Program-made: the position numbers and the translations under genes
Notes under the pieces: generated by a model
Told to the model about the DNA's origin: nothing
What the model saw: the letters and a program-made list of their open reading frames with translations, nothing else
The model's database searches: none
In this document: in pieces, positions 19,213 through 29,350 of the stretch
Layout: every line of letters starts with the position of its first letter
How positions within the stretch are numbered: the stretch's first letter is position 1
Assembly (NCBI GenBank): GCA_963828185.1
Contig: CAWHDV010000002.1
Coordinates: 558,001-622,000, forward strand
Direction of reading: 5' to 3'
Source of the DNA: Rhodoblastus sp963828185
Lineage (GTDB): Bacteria; Pseudomonadota; Alphaproteobacteria; Rhizobiales; Beijerinckiaceae
DNA: 64,000 bases

Positions 19213-19761
19213 TTATCTTCCGTAGGTCGCGACCAATTCCGCGCTGCCGATCGCTTCGGCCTGGATCGCGGCGGCCGTTTGCGCGGCCGAAGCGTCAGGC
19301 GGCAGCTTCAGATGCCCGGTTTTCAGCGCATAGACGGTGAAATGGTAATGATGCGGCTTGTCGCCCTTGGGCGGACAGGGGCCGCCATAGCCCGCCCGGC
19401 CAAAGTCCGACGCCGCCTGCGCGGCGCCCGCCGGCAGGCCCTTGCCATCTGCCGCCACGCCCTCGGGCAGTCCGGTCGTCGCAGCGGGAAGGTCATAGGC
19501 GAGCCAGTGCCAGAAGCCGGCGCCGCCGCGCGCGTCGGGATCATGGACTGTCACGGCGAAACTTTTGGTCCCCGGGGGCGGCGCCGTCCAATGCAGGGCC
19601 GGCGACAGATTGCCGCCGTCGCAACCGTGTCCGCCGAAAACGTGCTTTTTGGCGATCGTCGCGCCTTGCGCGACATCGGGGCTCGTCAGCTCCAAAGCCA
19701 GGGCGTTGGTGACCCAGGCGACGACCAGCGCCGCCGCCAAAACAATATTTTTCGGCATCAT
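19213..19761 (-). CDS. YbhB/YbcL-family PEBP-like protein, exported
   Basis: This 182-aa protein has a Sec signal peptide (NIVLAAALVVAWVTNALA) and a phosphatidylethanolamine-binding-protein fold. The fold is shown by LSPALHWTAPPPGTKSFAVTVHDPDA, GFWHWLAYDLPA, the YGGPCPPKGDKPHHYHFTVYAL segment and a C-terminal GSAELVATYGR helix. Bacterial members have no settled function. It starts 17 bases after the alpha/beta hydrolase stop, so it is probably cotranscribed. Met1 or Met2 could be the start. Confidence 0.92.
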   Translation of the reverse strand: MMPKNIVLAAALVVAWVTNALALELTSPDVAQGATIAKKHVFGGHGCDGGNLSPALHWTAPPPGTKSFAVTVHDPDARGGAGFWHWLAYDLPAATTGLPEGVAADGKGLPAGAAQAASDFGRAGYGGPCPPKGDKPHHYHFTVYALKTGHLKLPPDASAAQTAAAIQAEAIGSAELVATYGR

Positions 19762-19777
19762 GCCTTCCCTCCCTCGC

Positions 19778-20749
19778 TCAGGGCGCCGCGACGCGCGCCA
19801 GAATTTTGCGGATAAAGGCCTCGCTCGCGCGCGGCTGGGTCACCGGCAGCATATGGCCGCCGTCGACCAGCGCCAGGTCGACGCCAGTCGCCTGCGTGCA
19901 AAAAACCTCGCCCTGCTCCTTGGCGTCGAGCACATGGTCCTGGCGCGCGAAGAGTACGCCGACCGGCATGGCGAGCGAGGCGTAGCGCGCCGTCATCAGC
20001 GGCAGTTCCGTCGGCTGGTCGCCGATGTCGCGCGCGGCGGCGATCGGCGCCGACGGGCGCGCCGCGAGCAGACCGCCGCCGCGATTCCAGAAGGCGAGCG
20101 GCATGGGATCGGGAGCGAAGGCCGTTTCGCGCGTCACCCCGCTGCGCAAAAGCGTCACGATGGGACCGAGCGTCCAGGCGCCCAGCCATAGCGAAATGCG
20201 ATTGGGCTTGGCCAGTCCACGAAAAAGATCGGGCGCGGCGGCGACAGGGTTGGTCAGCGGCGCGATCAGCGCGAGACCGCCAATGCTTTCGGCATGGTCG
20301 AGCGCCAGCGCCAGGGCCACGGCGCCGCCGAGCGAATGGCCTACCACCAACGGCTTGCGCAAATCGAGCGCATCGATGATTTTCGCGACGAGGTCGCCTT
20401 GCGCCTTCAGGCTTTGCGACGGCGCGGCGCCGGAGTAGCCGGAGCCGGGGCGATCGATCAGGACGACGCGCCGTTCCGGAAAAAGCGCCGCCAGGGCGTA
20501 GGCGAAATGGTTGAGCTGGCCCATCAGCCCGTGGATGAACACCAGCGGCGGCTCCGCCTGCCCCGGTTTGTCGCCGTCATCGACGATATGCAGGCGCAGG
20601 CCGTCGATCTCGATGAAGCGCCCTTGCGGCGGGACCAGCGCCTCGATCAGGCGGCTCAGCGCCAGATTGAACAGCACCAGCGCGACGACGGCGAAAAGCC
20701 ACCAAAGCGCCAGCCAGCACATGAGGATCAGCAGCGCCGTCATGTTCAC
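19778..20749 (-). CDS. Membrane-anchored alpha/beta hydrolase
   Basis: The 323-aa protein has one N-terminal transmembrane helix (LLILMCWLALWWLFAVVALV) and an alpha/beta-hydrolase domain. The domain has the oxyanion HG motif in LVFIHGLMG, the nucleophile elbow GHSLGG, an acid in the VGVLFARQDHVLD region and the histidine in DGGHMLPV near the C-terminus. Its ATG overlaps the stop of the upstream monooxygenase (20746-20748) as ATGA. That coupling suggests the hydrolase opens the ester or lactone made by the monooxygenase; this is inferred from context. Confidence 0.88.
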   Translation of the reverse strand: MNMTALLILMCWLALWWLFAVVALVLFNLALSRLIEALVPPQGRFIEIDGLRLHIVDDGDKPGQAEPPLVFIHGLMGQLNHFAYALAALFPERRVVLIDRPGSGYSGAAPSQSLKAQGDLVAKIIDALDLRKPLVVGHSLGGAVALALALDHAESIGGLALIAPLTNPVAAAPDLFRGLAKPNRISLWLGAWTLGPIVTLLRSGVTRETAFAPDPMPLAFWNRGGGLLAARPSAPIAAARDIGDQPTELPLMTARYASLAMPVGVLFARQDHVLDAKEQGEVFCTQATGVDLALVDGGHMLPVTQPRASEAFIRKILARVAAP

Positions 20750-22201
20750 CTCGGTTCGAAATGCAGCGCCTCATCGTCGATCCGCCCGAAACGCAAGGCG
20801 AGGAGATCGCGCAAATAATTGACGTTGCAGCGCCAGGGCGCTTCCGCCCCCTGCCGGGGAAGGATCTTTTCCGCCCGCGCCACATAGCTGGAGCTCAGCG
20901 CGAGCACCGGCCCGACCGCCGGCGGCGCGTTGCGGGGCGCCGCCCATTTGGCCTTTTTCGCCGCCACCTCGCGCATCAGGCGCAGCAGATAGAGCGTCGT
21001 CAGCTCGCACTTCAGCGTCCAGCTCGCATTGGCGTAGCCGAAGGCGGCGACGAGGTTCGGCGCGCCTTCGAACATGCAGCCCTTGTAGGTCATCAATGCG
21101 CCGGTTGCGACGGGCGCGCCGTCGACGCTGAGCCGCGCGCCGCCAAACATCTGCAGTTTCAGACCGGTGGCGAGGACGATCGCATCGGCGCGGAAAATCT
21201 CGCCGTCGCGCAGGCGCAGGCCCTCCGGGGTGAAACAGTCGATCTCGCCGGTGGTGAGGCTGGCGGAGCCCTGGAGCAGGGCGTCGAAGAAGACGCCGTC
21301 CGGGTCGAGGCAGAGGCGCTGGTCCCAGACATTGTAGCGCGGCGTGAAATTCTTCATCGCCTCCGCATCGAGCCCGAGTTTGCGCCGCACCTCGCCGAGC
21401 AGCCTGTTCCTCACCCATTCCGGCTGGCGCCGCGCCAGTTGATAAAAGCCGAGGCCGAGCAGGATGTTGCGCCAGCGGGTGAGCGCAAAGGCGGCGCGGG
21501 CGGGCAGGACGCGCGCGGCGAGGCGGGCGAGGCGATCCGCATTTGGCCGCGCGGCGATATAGCTGGGCGAGCGTTGCAGCATCACGACATGGCGCGCCTG
21601 CGCCGCCAGCGCCGGCACGAGCGTGACCGCGGTCGCGCCGCTGCCGATGACGATGATGCGCTTGCCGGCGGGGTCGAAATCCGCCGGCCAGTCCTGCGGA
21701 TGCAGGATGCGGCCGGAAAAATCGCCCATGCCTGAGAAATCCGGCGCATAGCCGGCCGTGTAATCGTAATAGCCGGCGCAAACATAGAGAAAGCGGCAGG
21801 ACAGCGTCTTGCGGGCTTTCGCGGGGCCGGCCTCGACAGCGAGGCGCCACAGGCCGGCGCGGGAGTCGAAATCGGCGGCGACGACGCGGTGTTCGAACAG
21901 GATTTCCCTGTCCACGCCGGTTTCTCGCACGGCCTGCGTGATGTAGGCGAGGATTTCGTCGCCGCTTGCGGTCATGGCGCCATTGTTGATCGGCATGTCG
22001 GCGTAGCCGAGGGTCTGGAGGTCGGAATCCGACCGCAGGCCCGGATAGCGAAACAGATCCCATGTGCCGCCGAGTTCGCGCCCGTCCCTCGACAATCTTG
22101 AATTGGATATGCGGCGCCCGCCTGCGGATGTCGCGGGCCGCGCCGATCCCGGCAAGGCCCGCGCCGACGATGATGACGTCGAGCGGCGTCTCTTCGCTCA
22201 A
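20746..22201 (-). CDS. EthA-like Baeyer-Villiger monooxygenase, interrupted by a +1 frameshift
   Basis: The product is an FAD/NADPH-dependent monooxygenase. The N-terminal FAD-binding GAGLAGIGAA is followed, after one extra base at about 22078-22088, by GGTWDLFRYPGLRSDSDLQT, closely resembling EthA-type enzymes. The type I Baeyer-Villiger fingerprint FxGxxxHxxxWP is present as FSGRILHPQDWP, then the NADP site VIGSGATAVTLVPAL. The corrected protein is about 484 aa. The start is TTG at 22201, overlapping the pepF stop as TTGA. Such enzymes turn ketones into esters or oxidise sulfides; the substrate here is unknown. Confidence 0.85.
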
Positions 22202-24081
22202 GCTGGCAGGCTTTCCAGTTCGTCGATCAGGCCTTCGATCATCGACAGGCCGATGTCCCAGAAGGAGGGATCGCGCGCGTCGAGCCCGAAGGGTTTCAGA
22301 AGCTCGCTGTAATGTTTCGAGCCGCCGGCCGAAAGCAAAGCGAAATATTTCTCGACGAAACCCGGCTCAGCCTTCTGATAGACGCCATAGAGCGAATTGA
22401 CCAGGCAGTCGCCGAAAGCATAGGCGTAGACATAGAAGGGCGAATGGATGAAATGCGGAATATAGGCCCAGAAGGTCTCGTAGCCCGCGCCGAGTTCGAT
22501 CGCCGGTCCGAGGCTTTCGGCCTGCACGCTCATCCACAATTCGCAGAGCTTGTCGGCCGTCAGCTCGCCGTTCTTGCGCTCCTCGTGCAATTTGCGCTCG
22601 AAGGAATAGAAGGCGATCTGCCGCACCACGGTATTGAGCATGTCCTCGACCTTCGAGGCCAGCATGGCGCGACGCTCGGCCACGCCCTCGGCTTCCGCCA
22701 GCAGGGCGCGGAAGGTCAGCATCTCGCCGAACACCGAGGCGGTTTCGGCCAGCGTCAGCGGCGTCGGCGCCATCAGCGGGCCATTCGGCGCCGCGAGCAC
22801 CTGATGCACGCCATGTCCGAGTTCATGCGCCAGCGTCATCACGTCGCGCGGCTTGCCCTGGTAATTGAGCAGCACATAGGGGTGGGCGGAGGGCGTGGTC
22901 GGATGGGCGAAGGCGCCTGGCGCCTTGCCCGGCCGCACCGGCGCGTCGATCCATTTGTCATCGAAGAATTTTTGCGCGATTTCGGCCATGCGCGGCGAAA
23001 AGCCGCCATAGGCGCCGAGCACGGCGGCGCGCGCCTGCGCCCAGTCATAGTTTTTCAGCGGCGCGTCGGGCAGCGGCGCGTTGCGGTCCCAATGCTTCAG
23101 CTTTTCCTTGCCGAACCAGCGCGCCTTGAGCTTGTAATAGCGATGCGACAGGCGCGGATAGGCGGCCCGCACCGCCGCCACCATGGCCTCGACCACTTCC
23201 GGCTCGACGCGGTTCGACAGGTGGCGCGACTCCGCCACATCCTTGAAGCCGCGCCAGGTGTCGGCAATGTCCTTGTCCTTGGCCAGCACATTGGAGATGA
23301 GCGCGAAAACGCGCATGTTCGCCTTCAGCGTCGCGGCGATGGCGTTCGACGCCTTCTCCCGCATGGCGGGGTCCGGGTCCTGGAACAGGTTCAGGACCGG
23401 CTCGAGCGTCAGTTCCGTTCCATCGACCTCGAAGCGCAGCGAGGCGATGGTCTCGTCGAACAGCCGGTTCCAGGCGGCGTGCCCGGTGACGGCTTTTTCG
23501 TGAAACAATTGCTCGATGCGGTCGTCGAGCTGGAACGGCTTTTCCTTGCGCAGGTCCTCGATCCACGGCCGGTAATGCGACAAGGGAGGCTGGGCCATCG
23601 CCTTTTCCAGCTCCGCGTCATCAAGGCGGTTCAGCTCGAGCTGGAAGAACAACAGGTCGGTCGAGGCGGCGGTGATTTTTTCCTGCGCGTCGCCGTAAAA
23701 TTTCGCCCGCGCCGGGTCGACGGTGTTCTCGGCGTAAGACAGGCCCGCGAAGGACATGATTTTGGTGATGAGATCGTCGATCGCCTCATAGCGGGCGATG
23801 GCGTCGCAAAGCGCCTTCGACGCGTCGGGACCGGCGAGGAGTTTTGCCAGGCCGCCACGATAGCAGGCGGCGAATTCACGGCATTCCCGCGCCACCTTTC
23901 GCAGATCCTCCGCATATTGCGGGCTGTCGAGACCGGAATAGAGATCGTCGAGCCGCCAGTTGGGCAGGCTGTCAGCCAGGTTTTCCGCTTTTGCTGCGCC
24001 CGAGCTTTGCGGGTGACGAATGAATTCCGGAAAAACAGGGATCATGGAAGCGGCGCTTTCAAACAAGGAATCGGCGGACAT
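22198..24081 (-). CDS. pepF: M3 family oligoendopeptidase F
   Basis: The 627-aa cytoplasmic metallopeptidase has the zinc motif HELGH in MTLAHELGHGVHQVLA and a following glutamate in the TASVFGEML segment, as in the M3 family. The N-terminal helical region (WRLDDLYSGLDSPQYAEDLR) is typical of PepF. The open frame extends to 24336, but that part is the complement of the divergent regulator's leader. I place the start at the MSADSLFE methionine (24081), with others at 24087, 24090 and 24045 possible. It is the first gene of the pepF-monooxygenase-hydrolase unit. Confidence 0.92.
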   Translation of the reverse strand: MSADSLFESAASMIPVFPEFIRHPQSSGAAKAENLADSLPNWRLDDLYSGLDSPQYAEDLRKVARECREFAACYRGGLAKLLAGPDASKALCDAIARYEAIDDLITKIMSFAGLSYAENTVDPARAKFYGDAQEKITAASTDLLFFQLELNRLDDAELEKAMAQPPLSHYRPWIEDLRKEKPFQLDDRIEQLFHEKAVTGHAAWNRLFDETIASLRFEVDGTELTLEPVLNLFQDPDPAMREKASNAIAATLKANMRVFALISNVLAKDKDIADTWRGFKDVAESRHLSNRVEPEVVEAMVAAVRAAYPRLSHRYYKLKARWFGKEKLKHWDRNAPLPDAPLKNYDWAQARAAVLGAYGGFSPRMAEIAQKFFDDKWIDAPVRPGKAPGAFAHPTTPSAHPYVLLNYQGKPRDVMTLAHELGHGVHQVLAAPNGPLMAPTPLTLAETASVFGEMLTFRALLAEAEGVAERRAMLASKVEDMLNTVVRQIAFYSFERKLHEERKNGELTADKLCELWMSVQAESLGPAIELGAGYETFWAYIPHFIHSPFYVYAYAFGDCLVNSLYGVYQKAEPGFVEKYFALLSAGGSKHYSELLKPFGLDARDPSFWDIGLSMIEGLIDELESLPA

Positions 24082-24271
24082 TGGCATCATGCATATTGGC
24101 GCGCAAGCCGACCCAATCAACAGGCCCCTTGAAAACGCCGTCGCCGGAGGATTCGCGTCACCGAGCCGCAATGATGCGCGGAAACCGCTGATTTTGCGGC
24201 CATTAACATCGCATTTACCGTAATCGCGCAGCATGGCGACAAGCGGGCATGCCGCCTCGCGCGAAAGAACA

Positions 24272-25753
24272 ATGATGATCTCGACCGTTTTGATCGCCGA
24301 CGACGACCCCGTACAGCGCCGCCTGCTCGAAGCCATGGTGCGGCGTTTCGGCTATGAGACGGAGACGGTCGATGGCGGCGAGGCGGCGCTCGAGCGCATG
24401 CAGGCCGCCGACAAGGTCAATGTCGATGTGCTGATTCTCGATCTCGTCATGCCCGATCTCGACGGCATGGGCGTGCTCGAGCGCCTGCGCGAGCGAAAGA
24501 TCACCACGCCGGTCATCGTGCAGACCGCGCACGGCTCGATCGAGGCGGTGATCTCGGCGATGCGCGCCGGGGCGATGGATTTCGTCGTCAAGCCGGTCGG
24601 CGCCGAGCGGCTGCAGATTTCGATCAAGAACGCGCTGCGCTTTGACGCCCTCGAGGATGAAATCCGCCGCATCGGCCGCAAGGCGACGGGCACGCTGACC
24701 TTCAAGGACGTTTTTTCGCGCAGCGACGACATGCTGCGCGCCATCAGGCTCGGCGAGCGCGCCGCCAAATCCAACATCCCCGTGCTGATCGAAGGCGAAT
24801 TGGGCGTCGGCAAGGAATTGATGGCGCGCGCCATCCAGGGCGGCTCGGACCGGCGCGGAAAACCCTTCATAACCGTCAATTGCGGCGCCCTGCCGCAGAA
24901 TCTCGTCGAATCCATCCTGTTCGGCCACGAGAAAGGCGCCTTCACCGGCGCCTCGGACAAGCACGTCGGCAAATTCGTCGAGGCGAACGGCGGCACGCTG
25001 TTCCTCGACGAAGTCGGCGAATTGCCGCTGGAAACCCAGGTCAAGCTGCTGCGCGCGCTGCAAGAGGGCGAAATCGATCCGGTCGGCGCGCGGAAATCGG
25101 TGCGCGTCGACGTGCGGCTGATCTCGGCGACCAACCAGGACCTGATCGAACAGGTGAAAAAAGGCCAGTTCCGCGAAGATCTGTTCTATCGCCTCAATGT
25201 CTTCCCCATCACCATCCCGCCGCTGCGCTCCCGCCGCGCCGACGTCGCCGATCTCGCCCGCCGCTTTCTCGCGCGATTCGCCGCCGAGGAAGGCAAGCGC
25301 CTGCGCGGTCTTTCCGCCGAGGCGCTGGCGCTGCTCTCCGCCTATGACTGGCCCGGCAACGTGCGGCAGCTCGAGAACGCGGTGTTCCGCGCTGTGGTGC
25401 TGTCGGACGGCGACGAGCTGACTTTGGCCGAATTCCCGCAGATCGCGGCGCATGTCGATGGTTTCGACGTGCGGGTTCCCCCCGCGCCGCCGCCTTTCGG
25501 CCACCGCGAGATCCAGCGCGAAATCGTGCGCGTCGAAGTGCGCGATCCCAATGTCCTGCGCCTGCTCGACGAGAACGGCGACGTGCGCAAGCTCGAATCG
25601 ATCGAGGAAGAGGCTATTCGCTTCGCTCTGGCGCATTATCGCGGCCAGATGTCGGAAATGGCGCGAAAGCTCGGCATCGGCCGCTCGACGCTCTACCGCA
25701 AGATGAAGGATTACGGCCTCGACGAAGGCGGCGACGGCGTTCACGCGGCCTGA
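24272..25753 (+). CDS. Sigma-54-dependent response regulator (NtrC family)
   Basis: The 493-aa protein has three parts: a receiver domain (DDD acidic pocket, phospho-Asp in LILDLVMPD, conserved lysine in VVKPVG), an AAA+ domain (GELGVGKE Walker A, ESILFGHEKGAFTGA with the sigma-54-contacting GAFTGA loop, GGTLFLDEVGELP Walker B, arginines in FREDLFYRL) and a Fis-type DNA-binding helix-turn-helix (MARKLGIGRSTLYRKMKDYG). The Walker A has Leu where Ser is usual (GESGxGKE). I start at MMISTVLIADDD (24272). No histidine kinase gene is adjacent, so it is an orphan regulator, divergent from pepF. Confidence 0.92.
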   Translation: MMISTVLIADDDPVQRRLLEAMVRRFGYETETVDGGEAALERMQAADKVNVDVLILDLVMPDLDGMGVLERLRERKITTPVIVQTAHGSIEAVISAMRAGAMDFVVKPVGAERLQISIKNALRFDALEDEIRRIGRKATGTLTFKDVFSRSDDMLRAIRLGERAAKSNIPVLIEGELGVGKELMARAIQGGSDRRGKPFITVNCGALPQNLVESILFGHEKGAFTGASDKHVGKFVEANGGTLFLDEVGELPLETQVKLLRALQEGEIDPVGARKSVRVDVRLISATNQDLIEQVKKGQFREDLFYRLNVFPITIPPLRSRRADVADLARRFLARFAAEEGKRLRGLSAEALALLSAYDWPGNVRQLENAVFRAVVLSDGDELTLAEFPQIAAHVDGFDVRVPPAPPPFGHREIQREIVRVEVRDPNVLRLLDENGDVRKLESIEEEAIRFALAHYRGQMSEMARKLGIGRSTLYRKMKDYGLDEGGDGVHAA

Positions 25754-25990
25754 GCGTCACCCCCAGAGCTTGATCTGTGGCGGAGAGGCAACGGCCGCGA
25801 AAAAACGCGCAGCGGTTCTTCACGTCCGGCCCCGCGACCGATTTTATCCGCTTTCGGGACTCAATTCCTTGCTATCTAAGGCGACTCAAAAGCGCGCCGG
25901 CGGGCGAAGATTTTGCCGCCTGTGGCGAATGGCATTGGCTTTTTGGCCCAGGCGACGCCATCTTGCGCAGGCGACTGGAAAGGTTGTGGC

Positions 25991-27641
25991 ATGATTTCGC
26001 TCGGCTCGGCAGCCCGGCATTTAAGGGCGGCGACGCTCGCATCCACCGCTTTGCTGGCGGCGGCCGGCGGCGGCTGGGCGCAAGGCGTCGCGCCAGTCGT
26101 CGCGCCAGTCGTCGCGCAAAAAAAAATCGCGCTTGATCCGACCGGCGCCATAGCGCCCGCGCCGGCCTCCGTCGCGGCGGCGCCGGCCGCGCCACAAGCC
26201 AACCCGACACGGGCTGATCCAGCCCGAACCAATGCGCCAGCGGCCAAGCCCGCCGAAATCAAGCCTGCCGAAATCAAGCCGCCGGCCATGACCGGCGAGA
26301 CGCAGGGTCCGCAAAAGCCTGCGCTCAACCAAGCGATTCACGCCGCCGTGCTGCGCGAAGCGAGCGAGGATCGCCACGAGCCCGCGGAAATTCGCGCGGT
26401 GAAGCGGGCGGTCGACGCCTGGTACGCCAGCCGGGGCGACGCGCCGGTCTGGCTCGCCAAGGGACAGTGGACGGCCGCCGCCCGCTCCGTCTTCGAGCAA
26501 TTGCAACGCGCGCCCGAGGATGGGCTCGACCTGCGCGATTATCGCGTCTATTCGCTCGGCGCGGGGCCGGAGAAATCGCTGGCGCTCGGCGATGTCGCCT
26601 TGTCGGAAGCGGTCGCGGCCTACGCCTTCCAGGCCAGCGGCGGCCGCGTCGATCCCGGGCGGATTTCCAAGCTGATCGGCTCGCGGCCGGCGGTCGTTCG
26701 CGGCGGCGCGCGCGCTCGCGGAAACCGCGAAGGCCGCCGACGCCGGCGCCATACTGCAAGCCTACAATCCGCCCGACGCCGGCTATATCGCCCTGCGCGA
26801 AAAACTGGCGCAATTGCGCGCCAAGCCTTCGGCCCTGGCCCAACTCGTCCCCGCCGGGCGGCGCCGGCGCGCCAGCGACGCCGCCTCGGGCCAATCGATG
26901 CGGCGCAACGCCCAGCTCGAAGACGATATACTCGTCAATATGGAGTTCTGGCGCTGGCAGCCGCGCGATCTCGGCGCCGACCGGCTGATGGTCAATATTC
27001 CCGAATTCACCGCCCGGCTCTATCGCGACAACGCGCTGTCCTTCAGCACGCGCGTGATCGTCGGCAAGCCGGACAAGCAGACGCCGCTGTTTTCCAACAA
27101 GGTGCAATATCTCGTCGTCAATCCGTCATGGAACGTGCCGCAATCGATCATCAAGAACGAAATGATGAACAAGCTCGGCGAATTGCGCCGCATGGGCTAT
27201 GACGTGGAATATGAAGACGGCCGGCTGCATATCCGCCAGCCGCCGGGCGAGCGCAACGCCCTGGGGCGGATCAAGTTCATCTTCCCCAACGATTACGCGG
27301 TCTATCTGCACGATACGCCGTCGCGCAGCCTGTTCAAGGACACGCGCCGCGCCTTCAGCCACGGCTGCGTGCGCGTCGACGATCCGCTCAAGCTGGCGGT
27401 GAGCCTGCTCGGGCCGGGGCGCGGCTGGAGCGAGGAGCGGCTGGAGAAAATGTACGGCCCGCACGAGCGCTGGGTCACGCTGCCCGTGCCGATGCCGATC
27501 CATCTCGTCTATTTCACCGCGTCGGTCGACCCGAACGGCGCGCTGCGGCAATTCGGCGATGTCTACGGCTATGCCGAAAAGGCGCGGGCCATGCTCGGGC
27601 TCGGCGGCCCGGACGTGGCGCGCGACGCGCAACGGGGCTGA
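25991..27641 (+). CDS. Murein L,D-transpeptidase (YkuD domain), interrupted by a +1 frameshift
   Basis: The protein is a periplasmic peptidoglycan cross-linking enzyme of the LdtD/YcbB type. From ATG 25991 there is a signal peptide ending near GGGWAQG, an Ala/Pro-rich linker with short repeats (VAP-VVAP, PAEIKPAEIK), a scaffold region (VKRAVDAWYASRGDAPVWL) and the YkuD domain with the active-site FSHGCVRVDDP. The frame breaks at about 26697-26703; removing one base restores AAARALAETAKAADAGAILQ and continuity with the catalytic part. The corrected length is about 549 aa. It is transcribed alone. Confidence 0.88.
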
Positions 27642-27887
27642 GGCCGTTTCTCGCCCGGTTCTCCGCCACGGCGCCGAGTTTTGGGTCAGGCGCGCAAGTT
27701 TTGGGAACGTCGGCGGCATTTCCAACGAGGGCTGGATTCGGCTCTGAAGAGACCTCCCCGGCCTCACCTGCGGACGCCTCTTGCCGACCCAGCTCGGCCT
27801 TTGGGCTGGCCGACTGGATGTCGGCCAGCGGTTGCATTGCAGACATCCAGAACACCATTGCGATCCGGCCCGGTAAGTAAAATCCCC

Positions 27888-28889
27888 TCATATGATTTTG
27901 ACGACGACCTTTCCTTTCGATCGTCCAGTTTCGACGTAAGCTAATGCCTCCTTGGTCTGTTCGAATGGAAAGACCCGGTCAACAACCGGGCGGATGATCC
28001 CCAATTCAATGAGCGATGTGATTGCGCTCAACTGCTCGCCGTTCGCCCTCATGAACAGAAACGAATAGCTGACGTGATGGCGTTTTGCCTTCGACCGAAT
28101 GCCAAAGCTGAGTAAACGCATGACTTGTCGCAAGACCCAGCTCAAACCGATTTCCTTTGCAAAATCGGGATCGGGCGGCCCGGAAATCGAAATCAGCGTT
28201 CCGCCGGGCTTAAGCACCCGCAGAGATTTTTCGAGGGTATCTGGACCGAGCGTGTTCAAGACGACGTCGTAGCCGCTCAGGACTTTTTCGAAGTCCTCCT
28301 TCTTGTAGTCGACGACGAAGTCGGCCCCAAGGCTCTTCACCAGATCGACATTCGCGGTGCTCGTCGTCGTCGCTACCGCCGCGCCGAGATGCTTAGCCAG
28401 CTGAACGGTGAAAGTCCCCACGCCGCCGGAGCCGGCATGGATGAGAATTTTCTGTCCGCTCTTCAGGCCGGCTTTTTCGATCAGCACCTGCCAGGCGGTC
28501 AGGCCCACCAATGGGATAGAAGCCGCCTCCTCCATGGTAAGGTTTTTGGGCTTCATCGCCACGTCCGCTTCATCCATGGCGATGAATTGCGCAAACGTCC
28601 CGATCCGGTCCGTCTGCGGGCGCCCATAGACTTCGTCGCCCGGCTTAAATCGCCGAACTTTCGATCCAACCCGGACGACGACCCCGGCCATTTCATTGCC
28701 CATAACAAGGGGCAAGCGATACGGCAGAAGGAGTTTGAACATTCCACTCGCGATCTTGTCGTCCAAAGGGTTGACGCCAGCAGCATGGATTTGAACCAAG
28801 ACGTCGCTGTCCCGCATCGCCGGCTCCGGCATTTCGCCAATTCGCACGGCTTCCTTGTTTTTGTATCGATCGAGGATGAAGGCCTTCAT
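27888..28889 (-). CDS. NADP-dependent zinc-free medium-chain oxidoreductase (quinone oxidoreductase-like)
   Basis: The 333-aa protein belongs to the MDR superfamily without catalytic zinc ligands. It has the GroES-like N-terminal domain (AAGVNPLDDKIASG), the Rossmann motif HAGSGGVGTFTVQLAKHLGA, VDYKKEDF, and the C-terminal VFPFEQTKEALAYVETGRSKGKVVV that ends this family. ATG 28889 is chosen over 28916 because MKAFILDRY is the usual family start. It is divergent from the remnant of an HxlR regulator at 28982. HxlR proteins commonly control adjacent electrophile-responsive reductases, so a role against reactive aldehydes or quinones is plausible but inferred. Confidence 0.9.
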   Translation of the reverse strand: MKAFILDRYKNKEAVRIGEMPEPAMRDSDVLVQIHAAGVNPLDDKIASGMFKLLLPYRLPLVMGNEMAGVVVRVGSKVRRFKPGDEVYGRPQTDRIGTFAQFIAMDEADVAMKPKNLTMEEAASIPLVGLTAWQVLIEKAGLKSGQKILIHAGSGGVGTFTVQLAKHLGAAVATTTSTANVDLVKSLGADFVVDYKKEDFEKVLSGYDVVLNTLGPDTLEKSLRVLKPGGTLISISGPPDPDFAKEIGLSWVLRQVMRLLSFGIRSKAKRHHVSYSFLFMRANGEQLSAITSLIELGIIRPVVDRVFPFEQTKEALAYVETGRSKGKVVVKII

Positions 28890-28981
28890 GATGTTTATTC
28901 CTCCGGTCAGCTCCAACGGTGCTGGATTTCACTCGGAAAGGTGTTACTATCGAAATGAAACTAAGTCACTATTGAAACGAT

Positions 28982-29160
28982 ATGAAATCAGATAATTTCT
29001 CCAATAACTCATGCCCGATCGCGCGCAGCTTGGCCTGTGTCGGCGATGCATGGAGCCTGATGATCCTTCGGGACGCGGCTATGGGCGTCACCCGCTTCGA
29101 CCATTCCGGAAAAATTTGGGCATCGCCCCGACCATCCTGACCCGGCGGCTGGCGACGTCA
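28982..29160 (+). pseudogene. Truncated and frameshifted HxlR-family regulator
   Basis: The first 41 codons read as an HxlR winged-helix N-terminus (CPIARSLACVGDAWSLMILR, then DAAMGVTRFD). At about 29104 one base is missing; the shifted frame continues FRKNLGIAPTILTRRLAT. After about 29160 no frame resembles the remaining HxlR sequence (the usual RPPRxEYxLT segment is absent). Unlike the nine single-insertion genes in this window, this one lacks its C-terminal half, so it looks like true decay. It is divergent from the reductase it presumably controlled. Confidence 0.7.
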
Positions 29161-29350
29161 CAGGGGAAAAATCGGTGCGCGCCCGATCCGCGTTGCTCTG
29201 CCCGGTTGACGCCCTCTCGTCCGCGCTTTCGCGACGATTTTTCGATGACGATTATTTATTCCGCGTGTCGTCGCTGATCGATGAGAAGTTGGTGACGGCT
29301 CATCCCGTCCTTTGCGCGATTTCTCTTGTCTGTTCTATCTTTGCCGTTCG

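Noticed and set aside
26090..26300. Short direct repeats (GTCGCGCCAGTC, GCCGAAATCAAGCC) in the L,D-transpeptidase gene
   Set aside because: They encode an Ala/Pro linker (VAPVVAP, PAEIKPAEIK), which commonly shows such slippage; no separate element is needed.
27514..27891. A 125-aa minus-strand open frame after the L,D-transpeptidase
   Set aside because: It overlaps the 3' end of the transpeptidase gene, has no ribosome-binding site that I can see, and resembles nothing known.
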